Shown piece after piece: positions 1-20,006 of a stretch of DNA of 64,000 nt. Under the pieces are notes generated by a model, which was not told where the DNA came from, did no database searches, and saw nothing but the letters and a program-made list of their open reading frames with translations. Position numbers and translations under genes: made by a program. Where the stretch lies: the NCBI GenBank assembly GCA_003864495.1, contig ML133373.1, positions 1,054,001-1,118,000 on the forward strand, written 5' to 3'. The DNA is from Nemopilema nomurai (Eukaryota; Cnidaria; Scyphozoa; Rhizostomeae; Rhizostomatidae). Positions within the stretch are counted from its first letter, which is position 1, and every line of letters begins with the position of its first letter.

Positions 1-749
1 ACAAATTCTAAAGCTATTGATTTGACTTTATTAAATCGGACACTTAATTTTCCCTAGTTTTGAAACTTGAACATTCCTACTAGGACTAGGAAACTAGGAC
101 AGAACTAGGCCAATGATGAATTAAACTTTTTCCGGAATAAGACCAATACATAAGACCTTTTGGGGAAAAGGGGGTCTCCTAATCTAATAGCTGTAAAATC
201 AGTCCACGCGTTCACAAAATGTTTCTAAATACACAAACTACGCGACCTCTCTACATTATAACCACGACCTAAAATACTTCTTCTCTGAAGAATTATATTT
301 TCTAATGGTGAAAATAAAAACCTACTCTTCTCTTCCTTCTTGCTTAGATCTTAATCCTGCTGCGGAAAATTATTATGTTAGCTAGCATGTACCCCCAAAA
401 ATATTATGCTTAACAAAATAACAAGAATAAAACAACCCTACTAAATAAAATTCACCAGTCAGACAATAAACCATTTGAATTTCTTGGCATAGAGGGTTCA
501 TCTAAACCCGAGCCACAGATTTTCAAAGGCATACTTTCTGACAAAAGCAAAGTTAATATTTCAAAATAATCAAAAATATTTTCCGGAATGTATAATTCAC
601 GGCGTAGTTAAATTCATACGAACATTCATAGCGATGATTAAAAATTTTGCACTATTTGAAAAACAATTGTCTAAGATGAAAAAAATAGAGATTTGCATGT
701 GAAAAGAATGGCCTACTGAAGAATTGGATTGATAGGAACCCTTCAGCGG
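1..749. other. 3' flank of the PAPS synthetase gene
   Basis: AT-rich sequence downstream of the PAPS synthetase stop codon on the minus strand. It probably holds that gene's 3' UTR. I see no open frame, RNA gene or clear repeat here. Confidence 0.4.
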
Positions 750-7776
<7,027 letters not shown>

Positions 7777-10700
7777 CTGAAAGGGAAAAGAAAATGTCAG
7801 AAGTCATGTAGGCCACGGTCTAGAAAAACTTTAAATGATAACGAAAATAGGAAAAAGCAACGGTCACCAAGGGGGGTAGACCCGAAGATTAAACAAACAA
7901 CAACCCCTTGCAACAGGAAGGAAGGAAAATGTTCCCCTGGCAAGGTCCCCTTTGCAATGATCAAGGAGCGTGACAGTTAAAGCGAATTTTCTAGCTGTCA
8001 GATCATAAAACTAAAAAGGCTAAAGGTCATACAAGTTCATAAAAGGTTATTAAAGGTCACAAACTCAAGAGTTATAAAATGTAACGTCTTTTTGGCCTGT
8101 AAGTTATGCAAGGCCAAGGAACCACATACTGTGCCGTTGAAACCCTCTGGTATTTGGCGTGCATTATATTCCATTGGGTTCGGTTCATGCTTCAATCCGA
8201 CCATGCTAGGAGCAGTACTGGCTAACACAAAGCAATTACATGACAGGCGACAATTCAAGTAGTACTACATTCACGTCATAGCAAACCTGGTCATTTATGA
8301 AGACATTGGGGGGTAAAAAGAGGCGACTGGAAGCTAAGGATCTCCCAGTTACGATCAAGTCGGCACATAATACGTACTCAATACGTGAATGACCATTTTA
8401 ACATCGTAAAGAAGAACATGGATTGCAAAAGATTATAAACTATTGCGATGTAGCAAAATTAGCTCCGTCGTCCGCTCTACATGCACACAAAACATCAATA
8501 ATCAACAGAAACAAACAACTAGTGTTGAACTAGTGTATAACAGCAACAAATAACTAGTGGAAATCTCAAGATAAATTAACTAATAACGCAGCTAAATAGT
8601 TTCATGTTAAACTCCAAACCCACCCTCTGCGAAGGCGAGCTATTCCCGTTTTGTCTATTCCAAGACGAGCATGTTCTAATCATCTTTGCTGTCGGCACAA
8701 AACTGAGTAGATTTGATGAGCGGTTGACGAATGTGTTTCTTTCGCGTTCTTAACAGTATTTCCACAAAAGACGTTTAGCGTTTAAAGTTGTTATCCGCTG
8801 ATTGGTTGATGCAAGACCTCGTGATAGCAAATGCCAAACAGCAAAGAGACTCCTTCAGTTGATACCGCAACTATATTCACTAGTGGGAAAATATTCGTGC
8901 CAACAGGAAGAGACTCTTGTACCAAAAACGATCTTACTTGTAATAAACCAAGTGAAACGTTTGCCAAGTCGGTCTTCAAGTGAGCCATCAATCGTGCAAA
9001 CGGCTTGATTTATTAATGTACATTGAAAACACTATGAATAATTTTGAATCTTGAAATGAACTCTGAGCAAGTAATCCTTGGTTCTTCAAACAACGACTAA
9101 ATACTATAGATTTAAAGAAGTCAGAGACTGCACTGCGTTGGAGTTGATCTGCCTTCAAACTGCGAACGCCCACTTCTTATAGAGAAACTATTTTACACGC
9201 AAATTAGTTGGAAATAGTAGAAGGGCTTAAATTCGCTGGAGAAAAACAGCTGCAACCGGTGAATAGGACAGATGTTCCCTTGAGGTGACCTTAAGCGTTA
9301 ATAATTCAAACACTTTTTATATTTATTTTCCATAAAAACAATTCAGGCGATTAGAATTAACAGAAGGCATTTAAATTGGAAGAGCGGTGACAAAACTAAT
9401 AAAGCGCTGATTGTAACTGGTTCTAATCACCAGGTTCTCGCTAGATGAACGTCGATAATTGCAAGAAATGTCAGCATATTTGTTTGTGGCAGGATTCAAA
9501 ACCTGATTCATCTTCACTCCCGGTTCGGAGAATGCTAGAAGCATCGCATTTTTTAAGAGTACCTTTAAACAAACCTATGATTCTCAAGTGATCTTTAATA
9601 AAATCGAATGATCCTTGAGTGATCTTGAAAAAACCTGAATGATTCTCAAGTGATCTTGAATAAAACTAAGTGATTCTCAAGTGATTAAAAGTGATCATGA
9701 ATAAAATTAAGTGATCTTAAAGTAATCTTGAATAAAACTGAATGATCCTATAATGATCTTGAAAAAACTGGATGGCTCTGAAGGGATTTTGAATCAAAGT
9801 GAATGATTTTTAAACTCTGAGAGTAAAAGCTGTTAACCTATAGGTTTGAATTCATTCAATGCATTCATCAAGTTTTGATATGTTCAAATAAGGTCAAATC
9901 TCAAATGATTGCCTGACACTTTCAAGCCCCTGTCAGATCTAAGTGTAAGGTAATAGTAAAAAAGTCTTATGAGGGTCTACTTCTTTAAAGTGCCTGCTTT
10001 TTCTATGTGCCTGCTTTGTCTATGTGCCTATAGGGTCACGGATCCCCATTAAGAAAGTTATATGTCTATTTCATTTTTGGTGCCTCCCCTGAAACCATTT
10101 CTGTTCACTAAACCGAGGGGAAATATTCACTCAAATGAAGAAATACAAAAGCAGTCAAATAAATTTGCAGCATGATCACATATCCTCAATGTAGTTGTAC
10201 AAAGCATTTGGGCCGTTGATGGCTAGATGCAATTAATGTCTTTGAAAATTTAACTTTCATTAACTCAAATAACTATTTGCATCTTCTCAGATAATTTTTC
10301 GAAAAAACTATACACAACTTTCATTTCTAAGGTTGGACATTTTGGATCATACATGAATGAGTTTACAAAAATGGTACAAAAATTTTTATGGGTAAGTCAG
10401 TTAATCTTATTTGATGTGTCTTTTGTCTTGTGAATTGCAATTGATGTGCCTTTTTGTGACCATGCACAAGAAGTTGAGGCCTTCAAATGAAATTGATTCC
10501 CTTATTCACAAGTCCTTTGTTGAGATTTGATTGGGCGATAAATGAAACCTTCAAACTGTATGCATCTGAGATGTGACATTTTGTTAGATTTGTCTTTGAA
10601 ACAAGGCAGATTGTATGAGTATAGAAAGAAAAAAAAAAAAAGGGTGGAAGCAATTTCTCTTATAAATACAGGTTAATTTATGGCCAAGATCTGGCAACAA

Positions 10701-13700
10701 TTAGGTAAGAAAGACTTTGATTGGAAGGAGAAATTTATATTTCTTAGAATATAAATCGAACTACCATTTCATAAGGCAATGCCAAGACATGGACCTTTGT
10801 GAGTAGACTTTTAAAATGGCTGTCATTCATTGCAAACTGTCAATGCAACATCAATTGATAACAACCTCTCTTGTACTTTGGGTCAATAGTTACTCCAAAC
10901 TAAGCATCTTGAAAACACAACACCCATATATCTAAACTGAGTTCTTCTTTTCATGTGTACTTTACAGAACTTTAACAAAGAAAATCTTTATAAAAATTAT
11001 GGATAAAAATCTTTATAAGAAAAAATTGATTTCTTTCACTTATCAATAGAGAATTATGACATATCATAGTATTGATCAATTCATGTTTCATACAATTGTA
11101 TCTAAAGGTATCTAATGAGTTTAGTGTGAATGTTCTTGAGTTGAGAAGAGTTTTGAAAACACAGAAGGTGTAATTTGACAATTTTAACATTATTCAGTGT
11201 GTTTCACAATAAATAAATGTTCATGGAAGCAGGAACAGAGGAATTATTTTATCAACTCAAAGATGCATTCTGTCACATTTGAACTAAATTAAACATCTTA
11301 CCAGATGCAATAAGATATGGAAAAGAGTGATCTTAACCAGGTTCTTGTGCAAAATATTATAGGATACTAGATTTCTGGATTCTGACAAGCTCCTACAAGA
11401 TGGCTCCCCAAGGTAATTTCCTGGATAACTCCAGATTTAACCAAAATAGACAAATTTTCAATTTCTCTTGATTGCTCGTTCAGAAAAGTTTTGCTCACAC
11501 TTAACTTTGGATAAATTGATCTTTTGTTGAGTCAGTCTATACCTGCGACCCAGTGAAGGCCTGATCTAACTGGATTTTCAAAGGTGTCAAATGATACGAA
11601 TTAGGTAGGCAGTTGATACCAAAAATCAAATGTGATATATGACACCACCTATTGTCGTTGCCAGCATTCTTGTTCGTGTATATTTATAAGTATATTCAAC
11701 TTTATTTAAGTTTATTTAATTAGAATGTATAACTCGTACTGGAAATGAGGTACTGTATAAATTCGACTAAAAGGAAGAAAACAAAAAGCCCGCGTCCATG
11801 TTTTTTATGAAAAAGGTGAAGTAAAATGAAGTAATACTTCATCCAAGATGTGTTGAAGTCTATCTTAAGCTACATAACAAAAACTCAGCATAATTGATTC
11901 AAAGGGACAATGGGATTCTAAGACAACCCAGCTTCCGACGCGTCTGAGTGTACGGCTGTTTGTAATCATGTGAGAATAGAGGTAGTAGGCAACATATGCA
12001 AATACAGCTGTATATGCGCGGCTAACAGATTTGTTTACCGCCCCTTACCGGATCATTAAGAGCACCTGGGTTTATTGATGCCATTACTCATCAAATTGCT
12101 TGAATTAATCTTCTTGGTCTGGCGCAAGAGCCAGTTTGCTCCTCTCTTTGGCCCTTTAGTTGACGGGAACGACCTTGGCTTCGCCTTCCCCTGTGATATC
12201 CACGTCACACGTCTCCAGTATTTAGAGCAAATAAAATCCCGAAGACACCGCAAATAAAAAGTCTTTGTTGTGATAATGATAAAATCTTTGCTGGTATTAC
12301 ACAAAAGCAAGATCGAACAGAGCAGACTTTATTTTCTGTTATCACTGAACCAAAATCTAATGTCCAAAATTTGGAATCAAATTGACCACAGGGAAACCGG
12401 AAGCACGAAGATGTGGGAGAAGATAAATCTTTTTGTCACCCAGACGACACCTTCCAAAGTATCGTGAGACGTGGTTATAAAGCTAAGTCTATTGGGGGCT
12501 ATCCATCCCCTTATAATATCATATATGGCAGTTAATAAAAGAACTTTTGCAACAGACGGAATTGCTTCATTAAGACCTTCAGAGCGATTCAGAAATCCAG
12601 TTTGAGATGTTATGGGTTGTGCGCTCTAGATAATTTCACCATAAACTGTGACCCAAATTAAGAAGGGGGCGTCAAGGCTTCAGTCCCAAAAAAATTGGTG
12701 CACTAAAATGGCCAGCGCGTCGAAAAACTAAAGCGCTCCATGCTAAAGGTTTTAAGGGGTACCTCTTCTCTAAATGAAAGCTAAGGGGCCCAGTTAATCA
12801 ACACGAGCAACAAGTGCACCCCAAAAGAGACCCCACGCTTACCCCCAACATAGTTGAATCACCATAGTAAGTCTATTTGAATCATTTCTTTGAAATTTGT
12901 GCGTTCATGTTAACTTTAATGACTTCAATTTTAGGTTTATATTATGACCAGAGAAGCACGGAAAATCAGCATAGGCCTGAGAAGCGATGCCTGTCGTACC
13001 CCATAGTTTGGCTGAAGAATTGAGCAAGGGAGTTATGTAAATTTCAACGATCTACTACGCCACTTTCTTGTTTTGTATGACAGGGGTTGTTTGGGCCTGG
13101 TATTGTGGAAAAAGAGCATTAATATGTTCCGATATCTGGACCTGATTCGTGAATTTTCTCAGGAATAAAGCAAGCTCTTTGCAGAAACAGCAAAGACAAA
13201 ACTTTGTAGTATATCATAAAGCATGCTGTGGCACATTCAATATCAAGCCATTCAATCCAAAATAAATTGAGTCTAACAAATTACTATAAAATTCAAGCAA
13301 AACCCATTGTTAGAATCCTTTCTAAATGGGTATTTCTGCATTATACCGAACCCGGTAAAATTACATCAGTCAAGTATACAGCATTTTCTTTGTTTAAAGG
13401 AAACAGTCGGTCGTTAGAAAGGGTTTTTCCGCTAATTGTAAAATCAGCCAGCTTTAAATGCTTGTAATCGAGCTGCAGAGCAAAAGGGAATGGTTCTCGT
13501 TTGGGATTCAAAAATGCCCCCTAGAAACTCTCTCCGTAACTGATTACTCTATCAATATGCCGGTTGATCGCAGGTTTCACGCGCCTGGAGCAACCAGTTG
13601 ATCAAAGTGTCATGGCCTTGCAGGTGGTTGTATGGTTGACCAAACGTGCGAGCAACTCGTCTTAAAACGAAACAAGACAGTAAACCAACGACACAAACAA

Positions 13701-13701
13701 A
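7777..13701. other. Region between the PAPS synthetase exons and the glutathione peroxidase gene
   Basis: About 5.9 kb of AT-rich sequence with no gene I can support. It should contain the first exon and promoter of the minus-strand PAPS synthetase and the promoter of the plus-strand glutathione peroxidase. A 31-bp tandem array lies at 9577-9810. A short GC-richer block at 12080-12220 has a coding-like look on the minus strand but no recognisable product. Confidence 0.5.
9577..9810. repeat. Degenerate 31-bp tandem repeat
   Basis: About seven or eight diverged copies of a 31-bp unit that begins near ATGATTCTCAAGTGATCTTG and continues with an A-rich tail. Some copies are shortened to about 20 bp. 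The array is intergenic and has no open frame. Confidence 0.8.
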
Positions 13702-15297
13702 ATGGCACGGAAGGGGCCGGCGCATGGTCGGCTAGGCCTTCTAAGTTTCTGCTGTCTGCTGGCGTACGGCCTAGCCACGCCCTTCGAACACAGCGATTGT
13801 TATGGAGGCGAGGGCGACTTCTTTCAGTTCAGCACCGGATCCCTGGATGGAGAGACGGTCGCGTTCGACCAGTTCAAAGGAAAGGTCATGGTCGCACTTA
13901 ACGTAGCTTCCTTTTGAGGTTATACCCCTCAATACCGCGCTTTGAATGCATTAAAAACCCAATATGGTGCCTCGAAGGACACTTCAGAGGATCCGAAGAA
14001 GTGCTTTCTCGAAGTTGTCGGCTTCCCCTGCAACCAGTTCGGATACCAGGAGCCATCAGAGAATTTCGAGTTGCTGAACACACTGAAGTTTGTCCGGCCC
14101 GGATATGGATTCGTTCCGAATTTTCCAGTGACCGGAAAAGTGTTAGTCAACGGCCAATCCGAGAGCCCTATATTCACATTCCTGAAGGTAAGGTAATGCT
14201 TTTAGAATGCCGTGTAGTTTTGCAATGATTGTGCTTTATGTTACATAATAATTTAATCGCTGCTAGGGAGGGCTTGGTACCTCAAACAACTGATTGTGGG
14301 GTTGAATACCCCGTGACACTGAATACGGTGGAAGGTGGCCAATTTCTTGAGCCCAGCAAGAAGGGGTGCTTGGAGAGCAAGAGAACAGGGGTGTGTTGGA
14401 AAAGTTGAGTGGGTAATTGGGACAAAAAGGAAATCAGTTGATGAAGTAGTAAGTGGATGAGTGAATCAACTAGCCAGTTAAAAAATTAGGTTTAGGTTAA
14501 CTGCAAAGCAAAATGAAAAGAAAGGAATGGATTAGGAATAGAAATGCATATATAACGCACTTGATTTGTAAATGAAGAAGTGACAAGGTTAGTGAGTAAA
14601 GAGGGAAGTCAGCTAAGTATGCAGGTGGAGAAAGGGTGGAAGTAGATGGTGTGTGCAACAAAATGTTAGTAAGATAGTAAGGGGGTTCAGCAAGGATGCA
14701 GAGCTTGGGGGTTTATGCCGAAAATTTGCAAATTTCTACTTTTTCGTTGGTTTCTGCATTCCTTTGTGCATGAGCCCCCTTGTCAAGTTGCTAGTACTAC
14801 ACCACTGGGGTTATGCAAGTGTGTCGTCGGGGGAAGCCAGGGGGTAACTCAAGCAGCTGATTAGACACGCAAACGACGGTGGTAGTCTAAGGTGGATACT
14901 AATGGGAGGCATCGGCCTCGACTTCGTTATGCATTTCAGTTTACGAGAGTATTCCTTTTAGGCCCGTTGCCCGTCGCCTTTTGGAATGATAGCAAACAGG
15001 AGCGATATCACGTGGACGCCGATCAGAAACAACGACGTCTCGTGGAACTTCTCCAAATGGCTCGTAGACCACAACGGACAGCCCTTTAGACGCTACACCC
15101 CACGAACAGAGCCAAGACTTATAGAAGAAGACATCAAACAGCTGCTGAAAGCCTGTGAGGAGGAGAGGCAGGGTGCAGTCAAACAACAACAAGAACAACA
15201 ACAACAGCAGCAAAACTCCACAGCTCCTGCAAGTACTGCTGAAGTGCGCAACTCGCAAGAGAAGCCAAAAGCGAAACGGAACTATATATACAACTAG
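13702..15297 (+). CDS. Secreted selenocysteine-containing glutathione peroxidase
   Basis: The family reduces hydroperoxides with glutathione; this member is predicted extracellular, like vertebrate GPx3. Exons 13702-14187 and 14962-15297 join in phase 0 to 273 residues counting the UGA as selenocysteine. The protein opens with a hydrophobic signal peptide (residues 1 to about 25, ending AYGLA). The active site reads NVASF-U-GYTPQY with U at residue 72, followed by the glutamine motif GFPCNQFGYQEP and the tryptophan motif WNFSKWLVD, so the U/Q/W/N catalytic set is present. RPGYGFVPNF is the loop typical of tetrameric GPx enzymes. The C-terminus runs about 50 residues past the usual end, with a run of ten glutamines broken by one Glu (QQQEQQQQQQ) and a basic end. 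The UGA is the only in-frame stop before 15297, and good homology continues after it, so it is read as Sec and not as a pseudogene stop. A SECIS element is required; I did not find a convincing one by eye. Confidence 0.93.
13915..13917 (+). other. In-frame UGA, predicted selenocysteine codon 72
   Basis: TGA sits exactly where the GPx family carries its redox-active selenocysteine or cysteine, between NVASF and GYTPQY. Conserved sequence continues in the same frame on both sides. Confidence 0.92.
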
Positions 15298-17923
15298 TTG
15301 ACTATAGGAATCCAACTACTTTGATTTGCTAGAGAAACAGCATACTGCTGTGATTAGATACAATGAAAGGTAACGATGAACATAAATAGGCCATGCCCAG
15401 AAACGGACTCAAAGCTTACTTGTTTATTGTAAAAGCAAGCAGATTTCTAAAGCCGTAATGATCAAAACAGCATTCGATTAATAAGAATGCTACCTTGAAA
15501 TGTTTCATGCCAGTTCAAGAACGTGGTTCAACGCATTTCTTCAACTAAGAAACAAAACAAGGATCTTGACTAAAACGTAGGTTACACAGGACAAATAGGA
15601 TGGAGGCCCGTGCGACCTGATACCAGTTTGGCTTGAGCAACCCTTGAATTCACACAGATCCAAACAATTTCAATATCGATTCAAGATTAGTTTTGCTCTA
15701 AATATGTTCAAAACAAATCAAGTTACAAACAGTTGAACTCATTACGTATTACATCTTGAGTTGTAAACGCATTACAATAAGCCAAAACTGGCACCGGGTC
15801 TCCAATCAGGTTGCTCTCGTATAAACGCAGAATCCCACGTGCCTCCCCGTCCTTCTCGATCGAACCCGAGTCCGTTTCTGGCTAACAAGTCACATAATAA
15901 ACGCACTATTTATAGCGAATATACGCCCGACAAGATGAATATATTGTCTTTGAAATCGTCATGTAAACTAGAATCATCATCAGTAACATGATGGATGTTA
16001 CCAACTCGAGTTGTAAATGATTTTGCCGTGGTGGTAGGGACTAATGAAGGGGCGATCCAAAACCGAAGCTACGTTGGTCGATTGCTCTTGATACGCCGCG
16101 AGCCCTGATTCGATCTTTAATGCATTCAATCTGATCGGGGCAGTGTGGCAATGTCCTTCGCAATGGTAAATCATGCACAACACAAGTGGTACGAAAACAT
16201 CCACAAACATGGATGAGACTCATTTCTTGTTGTTTCTCTATCTATTGTAATTCAAAGGTGCTGAAACTTTGATCAAACTCATACACGGCGAAAATGGGTG
16301 CAAAGCACAGCTATACCGTTACTTTATATTAGGGCACTGGGCCCCAATGACGTCATTAATACTACTGCAGCTGCCCTTTCTATCACTGAGAAGCCACTAA
16401 CTACAAACATAAGTCATATAGTCCAAAATCATGCAGCAAAAGTCTCCGGCAATCAACAAAGATACCCATAGCATTAAATACCCAATATAATAACTTTCCG
16501 TCCCTCCTTGGCTCAGAACCCAGGGAAATATATCCCTTGCCTCCCGTGTTTTGAATGCTTCACAACTGATGCTCTGCCCTCGTGGTGGAGATTAAGGTGC
16601 TGAAACAATGCCATATTTAGAGATTAAATGTTCTAGTGACATGCAACATAAGTTCTGCTGTCCCAACTCCCGTTTAACTACACCTGAAAAGCTGTCGATA
16701 AAATACAGCCTTGCGAATTGTTTCTCCATTTATCCATTAAATCAGTGCCCCGGCCCAGAAGTCCTCTATTAAATGTCCAAATAAGCACTCAACATTGCAT
16801 CGGAAGGCACAAGAAAGTTGCTACATCTCGTAAAGATTTTCTAGTCATGATAACTTTTCATTTACCATCGTTATCACTATATAAGTCAGAACTTATTGCG
16901 ACAAAGCAAATTGTGGATTTCAAAAACTATATTACGTAGTCTTGGATGAGCATCATTTCTAAAAACCACAACGATAAGGAAATTATAAGAGCCCATTTCA
17001 TATCTATGAGACACAATGAAGTTTATTTCATCTGATGTAAGAACAAATTCTCTTTCCAGAGAAAGCTTATTTCAAGAAACAAAGATTTGGTGTTTGATTC
17101 GTAGAGGCCGAATAGGACCATATCCTTGCAAAAGTCCATCATTTTTACAAATTCAAAATATCAATATCAACCGACCAACCTTTGCATCTCAATAAAAGTT
17201 ACTAAAGTTTAGCACTTGGAGCTCAAAATCTCTCCAAAAGTTATGATACGCAACACTAATTTTGTAACAGGAAGGAGAATAGGAAAATGCTACGAATTCG
17301 AAGGAGCACTCTAGTTTAAAGGTACCCCAAGAACATTTGACGGGGGGTTTCAGATACGTTAGACAGTAGTGTCCCGCCTATAAGAAACAACTTTTTTATT
17401 TCAGGTCTGATACGTTTCTTATAAAATGAGATGTAATTTTAAAATTAGGGTAATGTTTCTTATACAAAAGACTTGGACTTACAAAGACTTGAAACAAGAT
17501 TTTCAGACCTTCGCCAGTGTCTTATCAAAGGAATTATTTTTCTAAAAAATTAGGGTACGTGTATCTTAAAATTGTGCTTTTCAATACGGGACACTACTGT
17601 ACGGCATGTGGCAAACTATTATGATAAGTACACTACAGATTTGAAAACAGAAATGACCTTATATCAACCAGTCCCTTAAATAAAAGCTAGGATGCTATGA
17701 TTCTTAACAGAAACTTGAAACTCCTTGAACAACTGTTGAATGAAATAAAAATAGGGCTAACATTCTTCTTGCTTCCCAAAGAATCGAATTAATAAGAGAA
17801 TTATTGAATGCTATTTAAATAAATCATGTCTTATATGACAGTTGTTCATTCTGTAAATAGCTTTAAAACTAAGAGAATAGAAATTTAAAATATGCAATAA
17901 AGGTGATTCCTTTTTGGCCTAAA
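15298..17923. other. Intergenic region between convergent glutathione peroxidase and FAF2 genes
   Basis: The two flanking genes end toward each other here, so both 3' UTRs lie within this stretch, including the SECIS expected for the selenoprotein. A short inverted-repeat element occupies 17364-17599. I see no further gene. Confidence 0.5.
17364..17599. mobile_element. MITE-like element with 13-bp terminal inverted repeats
   Basis: The left end CAGTAGTGTCCCG is the exact reverse complement of the right end CGGGACACTACTG. The 236-bp interior is AT-rich and non-coding. A TA follows the right end, as in Tc1/mariner-type insertions, but the left flank reads GA, so the target-site duplication is at best degraded. 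A short non-autonomous DNA transposon is the likeliest reading. Confidence 0.7.
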
Positions 17924-19970
17924 TCAATCTTCATCTGAACTATCTTCAGTTAAATTTTGAACAAATAAAACAGCTGACGAGGTCAAACCAATTTCCGCGA
18001 GAGTTCGATCAGTGTTACAATCCGTCTGGAAAGTCTTTCTTGGGAAATTGGAATTCAAGGCGAACTCCTTGGGAGTATCTTCATGTCCGAAGACGAAGTC
18101 TACAAGAAGCTGCGAAGGAGAAGACAAAAATACTTAAAAATAGCATTACTTTGCATACACCAAAAGCCAGAGTCAGCATCAATATTCGTTTTGAATTGGA
18201 TTGTTTTAGGGTCTCCGGGCCAAACATAACCCATGAAAAGAGCGGGTCATCTCTCTACGAAATATGGAATGACAAATACGAAAGAGTACAAATCACACGC
18301 CTAACACAATGCAGAAATAAGAAGACGGGTTACAAACACATCTGTAGAAGTTTCCAAAGCGCAATTTTACCTCGAATTCATCCGATGTCCGGAACCTTCG
18401 ACACAATACAACTCCGTTCGGTAGTTTAACCCGGATCTGTACAGCATCGGGATCAGAAGCGCCCGGCTCCGGTGCTTCCTCTAGTCTCTGGCGACAATCC
18501 GCCTTTCTATTGGTGACAACCTTAGGAAAATATGAGCAGAAATGCTTACAACAATACTAGGACTGATAGATTAAAACAAATACTGCGAATAAGGAATTTC
18601 AACGCATTTCTCTCTCTTCAAACTGCCTAGCAGCTTTGCCGCACAGACGAATGAGTAAAGTAAATGAATTCCCCTCGCTGTCGCTTTGTCACTTAAAATA
18701 AGCGATACCCGTTTACCCTCTTCTCCACAAGCTAATAGAGGCATTCTAAAAACCACATTGCTTGATTTTGTTTGAAAGCAGCTAAAAGACCAAGGTTGAA
18801 TTCCACGGCGCTTTCCCCTATTCGAGAGGGGGGGGCCAATTAGAGGATTTACGGTACAGAAACCACAGGACATTGGGCGTATTAGATGCACTCAGAAGCT
18901 CCATAATCATTGGGAAATCGGTTTGAAATTGTTTTCTTTGTTGATCGATAATGTACCCTAGCCGTCGGCGCAGTTAGGCCATTTAGTTCGGCCTCCTGCT
19001 TCTATCTGACAGGGCTTCATCTTGGCTGAAATAGGCGACTTTACCAGGGACCTGGGACCCGGGCTGCCGTGGCAGATCAGCCAATCACGCATAAGTGCCT
19101 TCAACACTATCAAAGGCGAACTACGACGCGATGCATGAGGGATTCAGCAATTATTTAATGCATTAAATTCCGAGTCTTACCATTAGCAAAAATTAAATCT
19201 TGCATTTTTGATCAATTTCTTTTCAACACATGTAATGAACAGTCAGTGAAACACTCTCCCATAGAAATATGATATGCGCATGCGCATTAAGCACTTCGAG
19301 GACTGTGAACAGTGCTTGTAGAACAGACCTTCAAAATAGCTAGAAATAGCGGAACTAGTTTCCGCACACTTAAAGTGCGTTTTTATCTGACATTCTTCAG
19401 AGTAAGCAAACGTCGGAAATTACCAAGCCAATCGCGGATCAAAAGAACACTGGAGGTTGGTAAAAAGGGCGTGTGATTGGCTGTAAGTGACCAATCACCG
19501 TCACTTCACAGCGCAATTTTAGAAGGGCCTAAGGGAAAAGACGAACTCCTTCTATCTACAAAGTCATTAATTATTGATTTGAGAACTGTGAGTTGGGTGA
19601 AAGATGCCTTTCAGCTTGTGACGCAAGAATTAGAAGATTTGGCGGTTTTGTGAATCACCTCAACTTGGCGCTGTTTTTCCATTTCCTTGTCTCGACGTTC
19701 GTTTTCTTCCTGGCGCTTCGCATCTTCAAGGGCCTTCTTTCTCCTCGCCTGGCAAAGAATAATCACAATACAGCTTAGGACTATTAGCCAACTTGAGATG
19801 ACTTCTTGGTCCTAATGGTTCCAACCTTCAAAACTTAAACCTTTATATATCCACATTAGTTTTAAACTATCGTAACACCGGGTTTTCAATAATTATCATT
19901 ATCACCATCACCATCACCACCACCATCATCATCATTATCATCATCATCATCATCATAATCATCTTCATCG

Positions 19971-20006
<36 letters not shown>

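Noticed and set aside
12056..12310. Coding-like block on the minus strand in a GC-richer patch
   Set aside because: The frames look protein-like (one ends GEGEAKVVPVN before a stop) and may be a terminal exon of an unseen gene, but no homologue or matching upstream exon was recognised.
15458..15500. Possible SECIS: ATGA followed by a 7-bp hairpin with an A-rich loop and TTGA
   Set aside because: The spacing from ATGA to the loop As is too long and the required tandem G-A pairs do not form properly. The true SECIS needs a program search.
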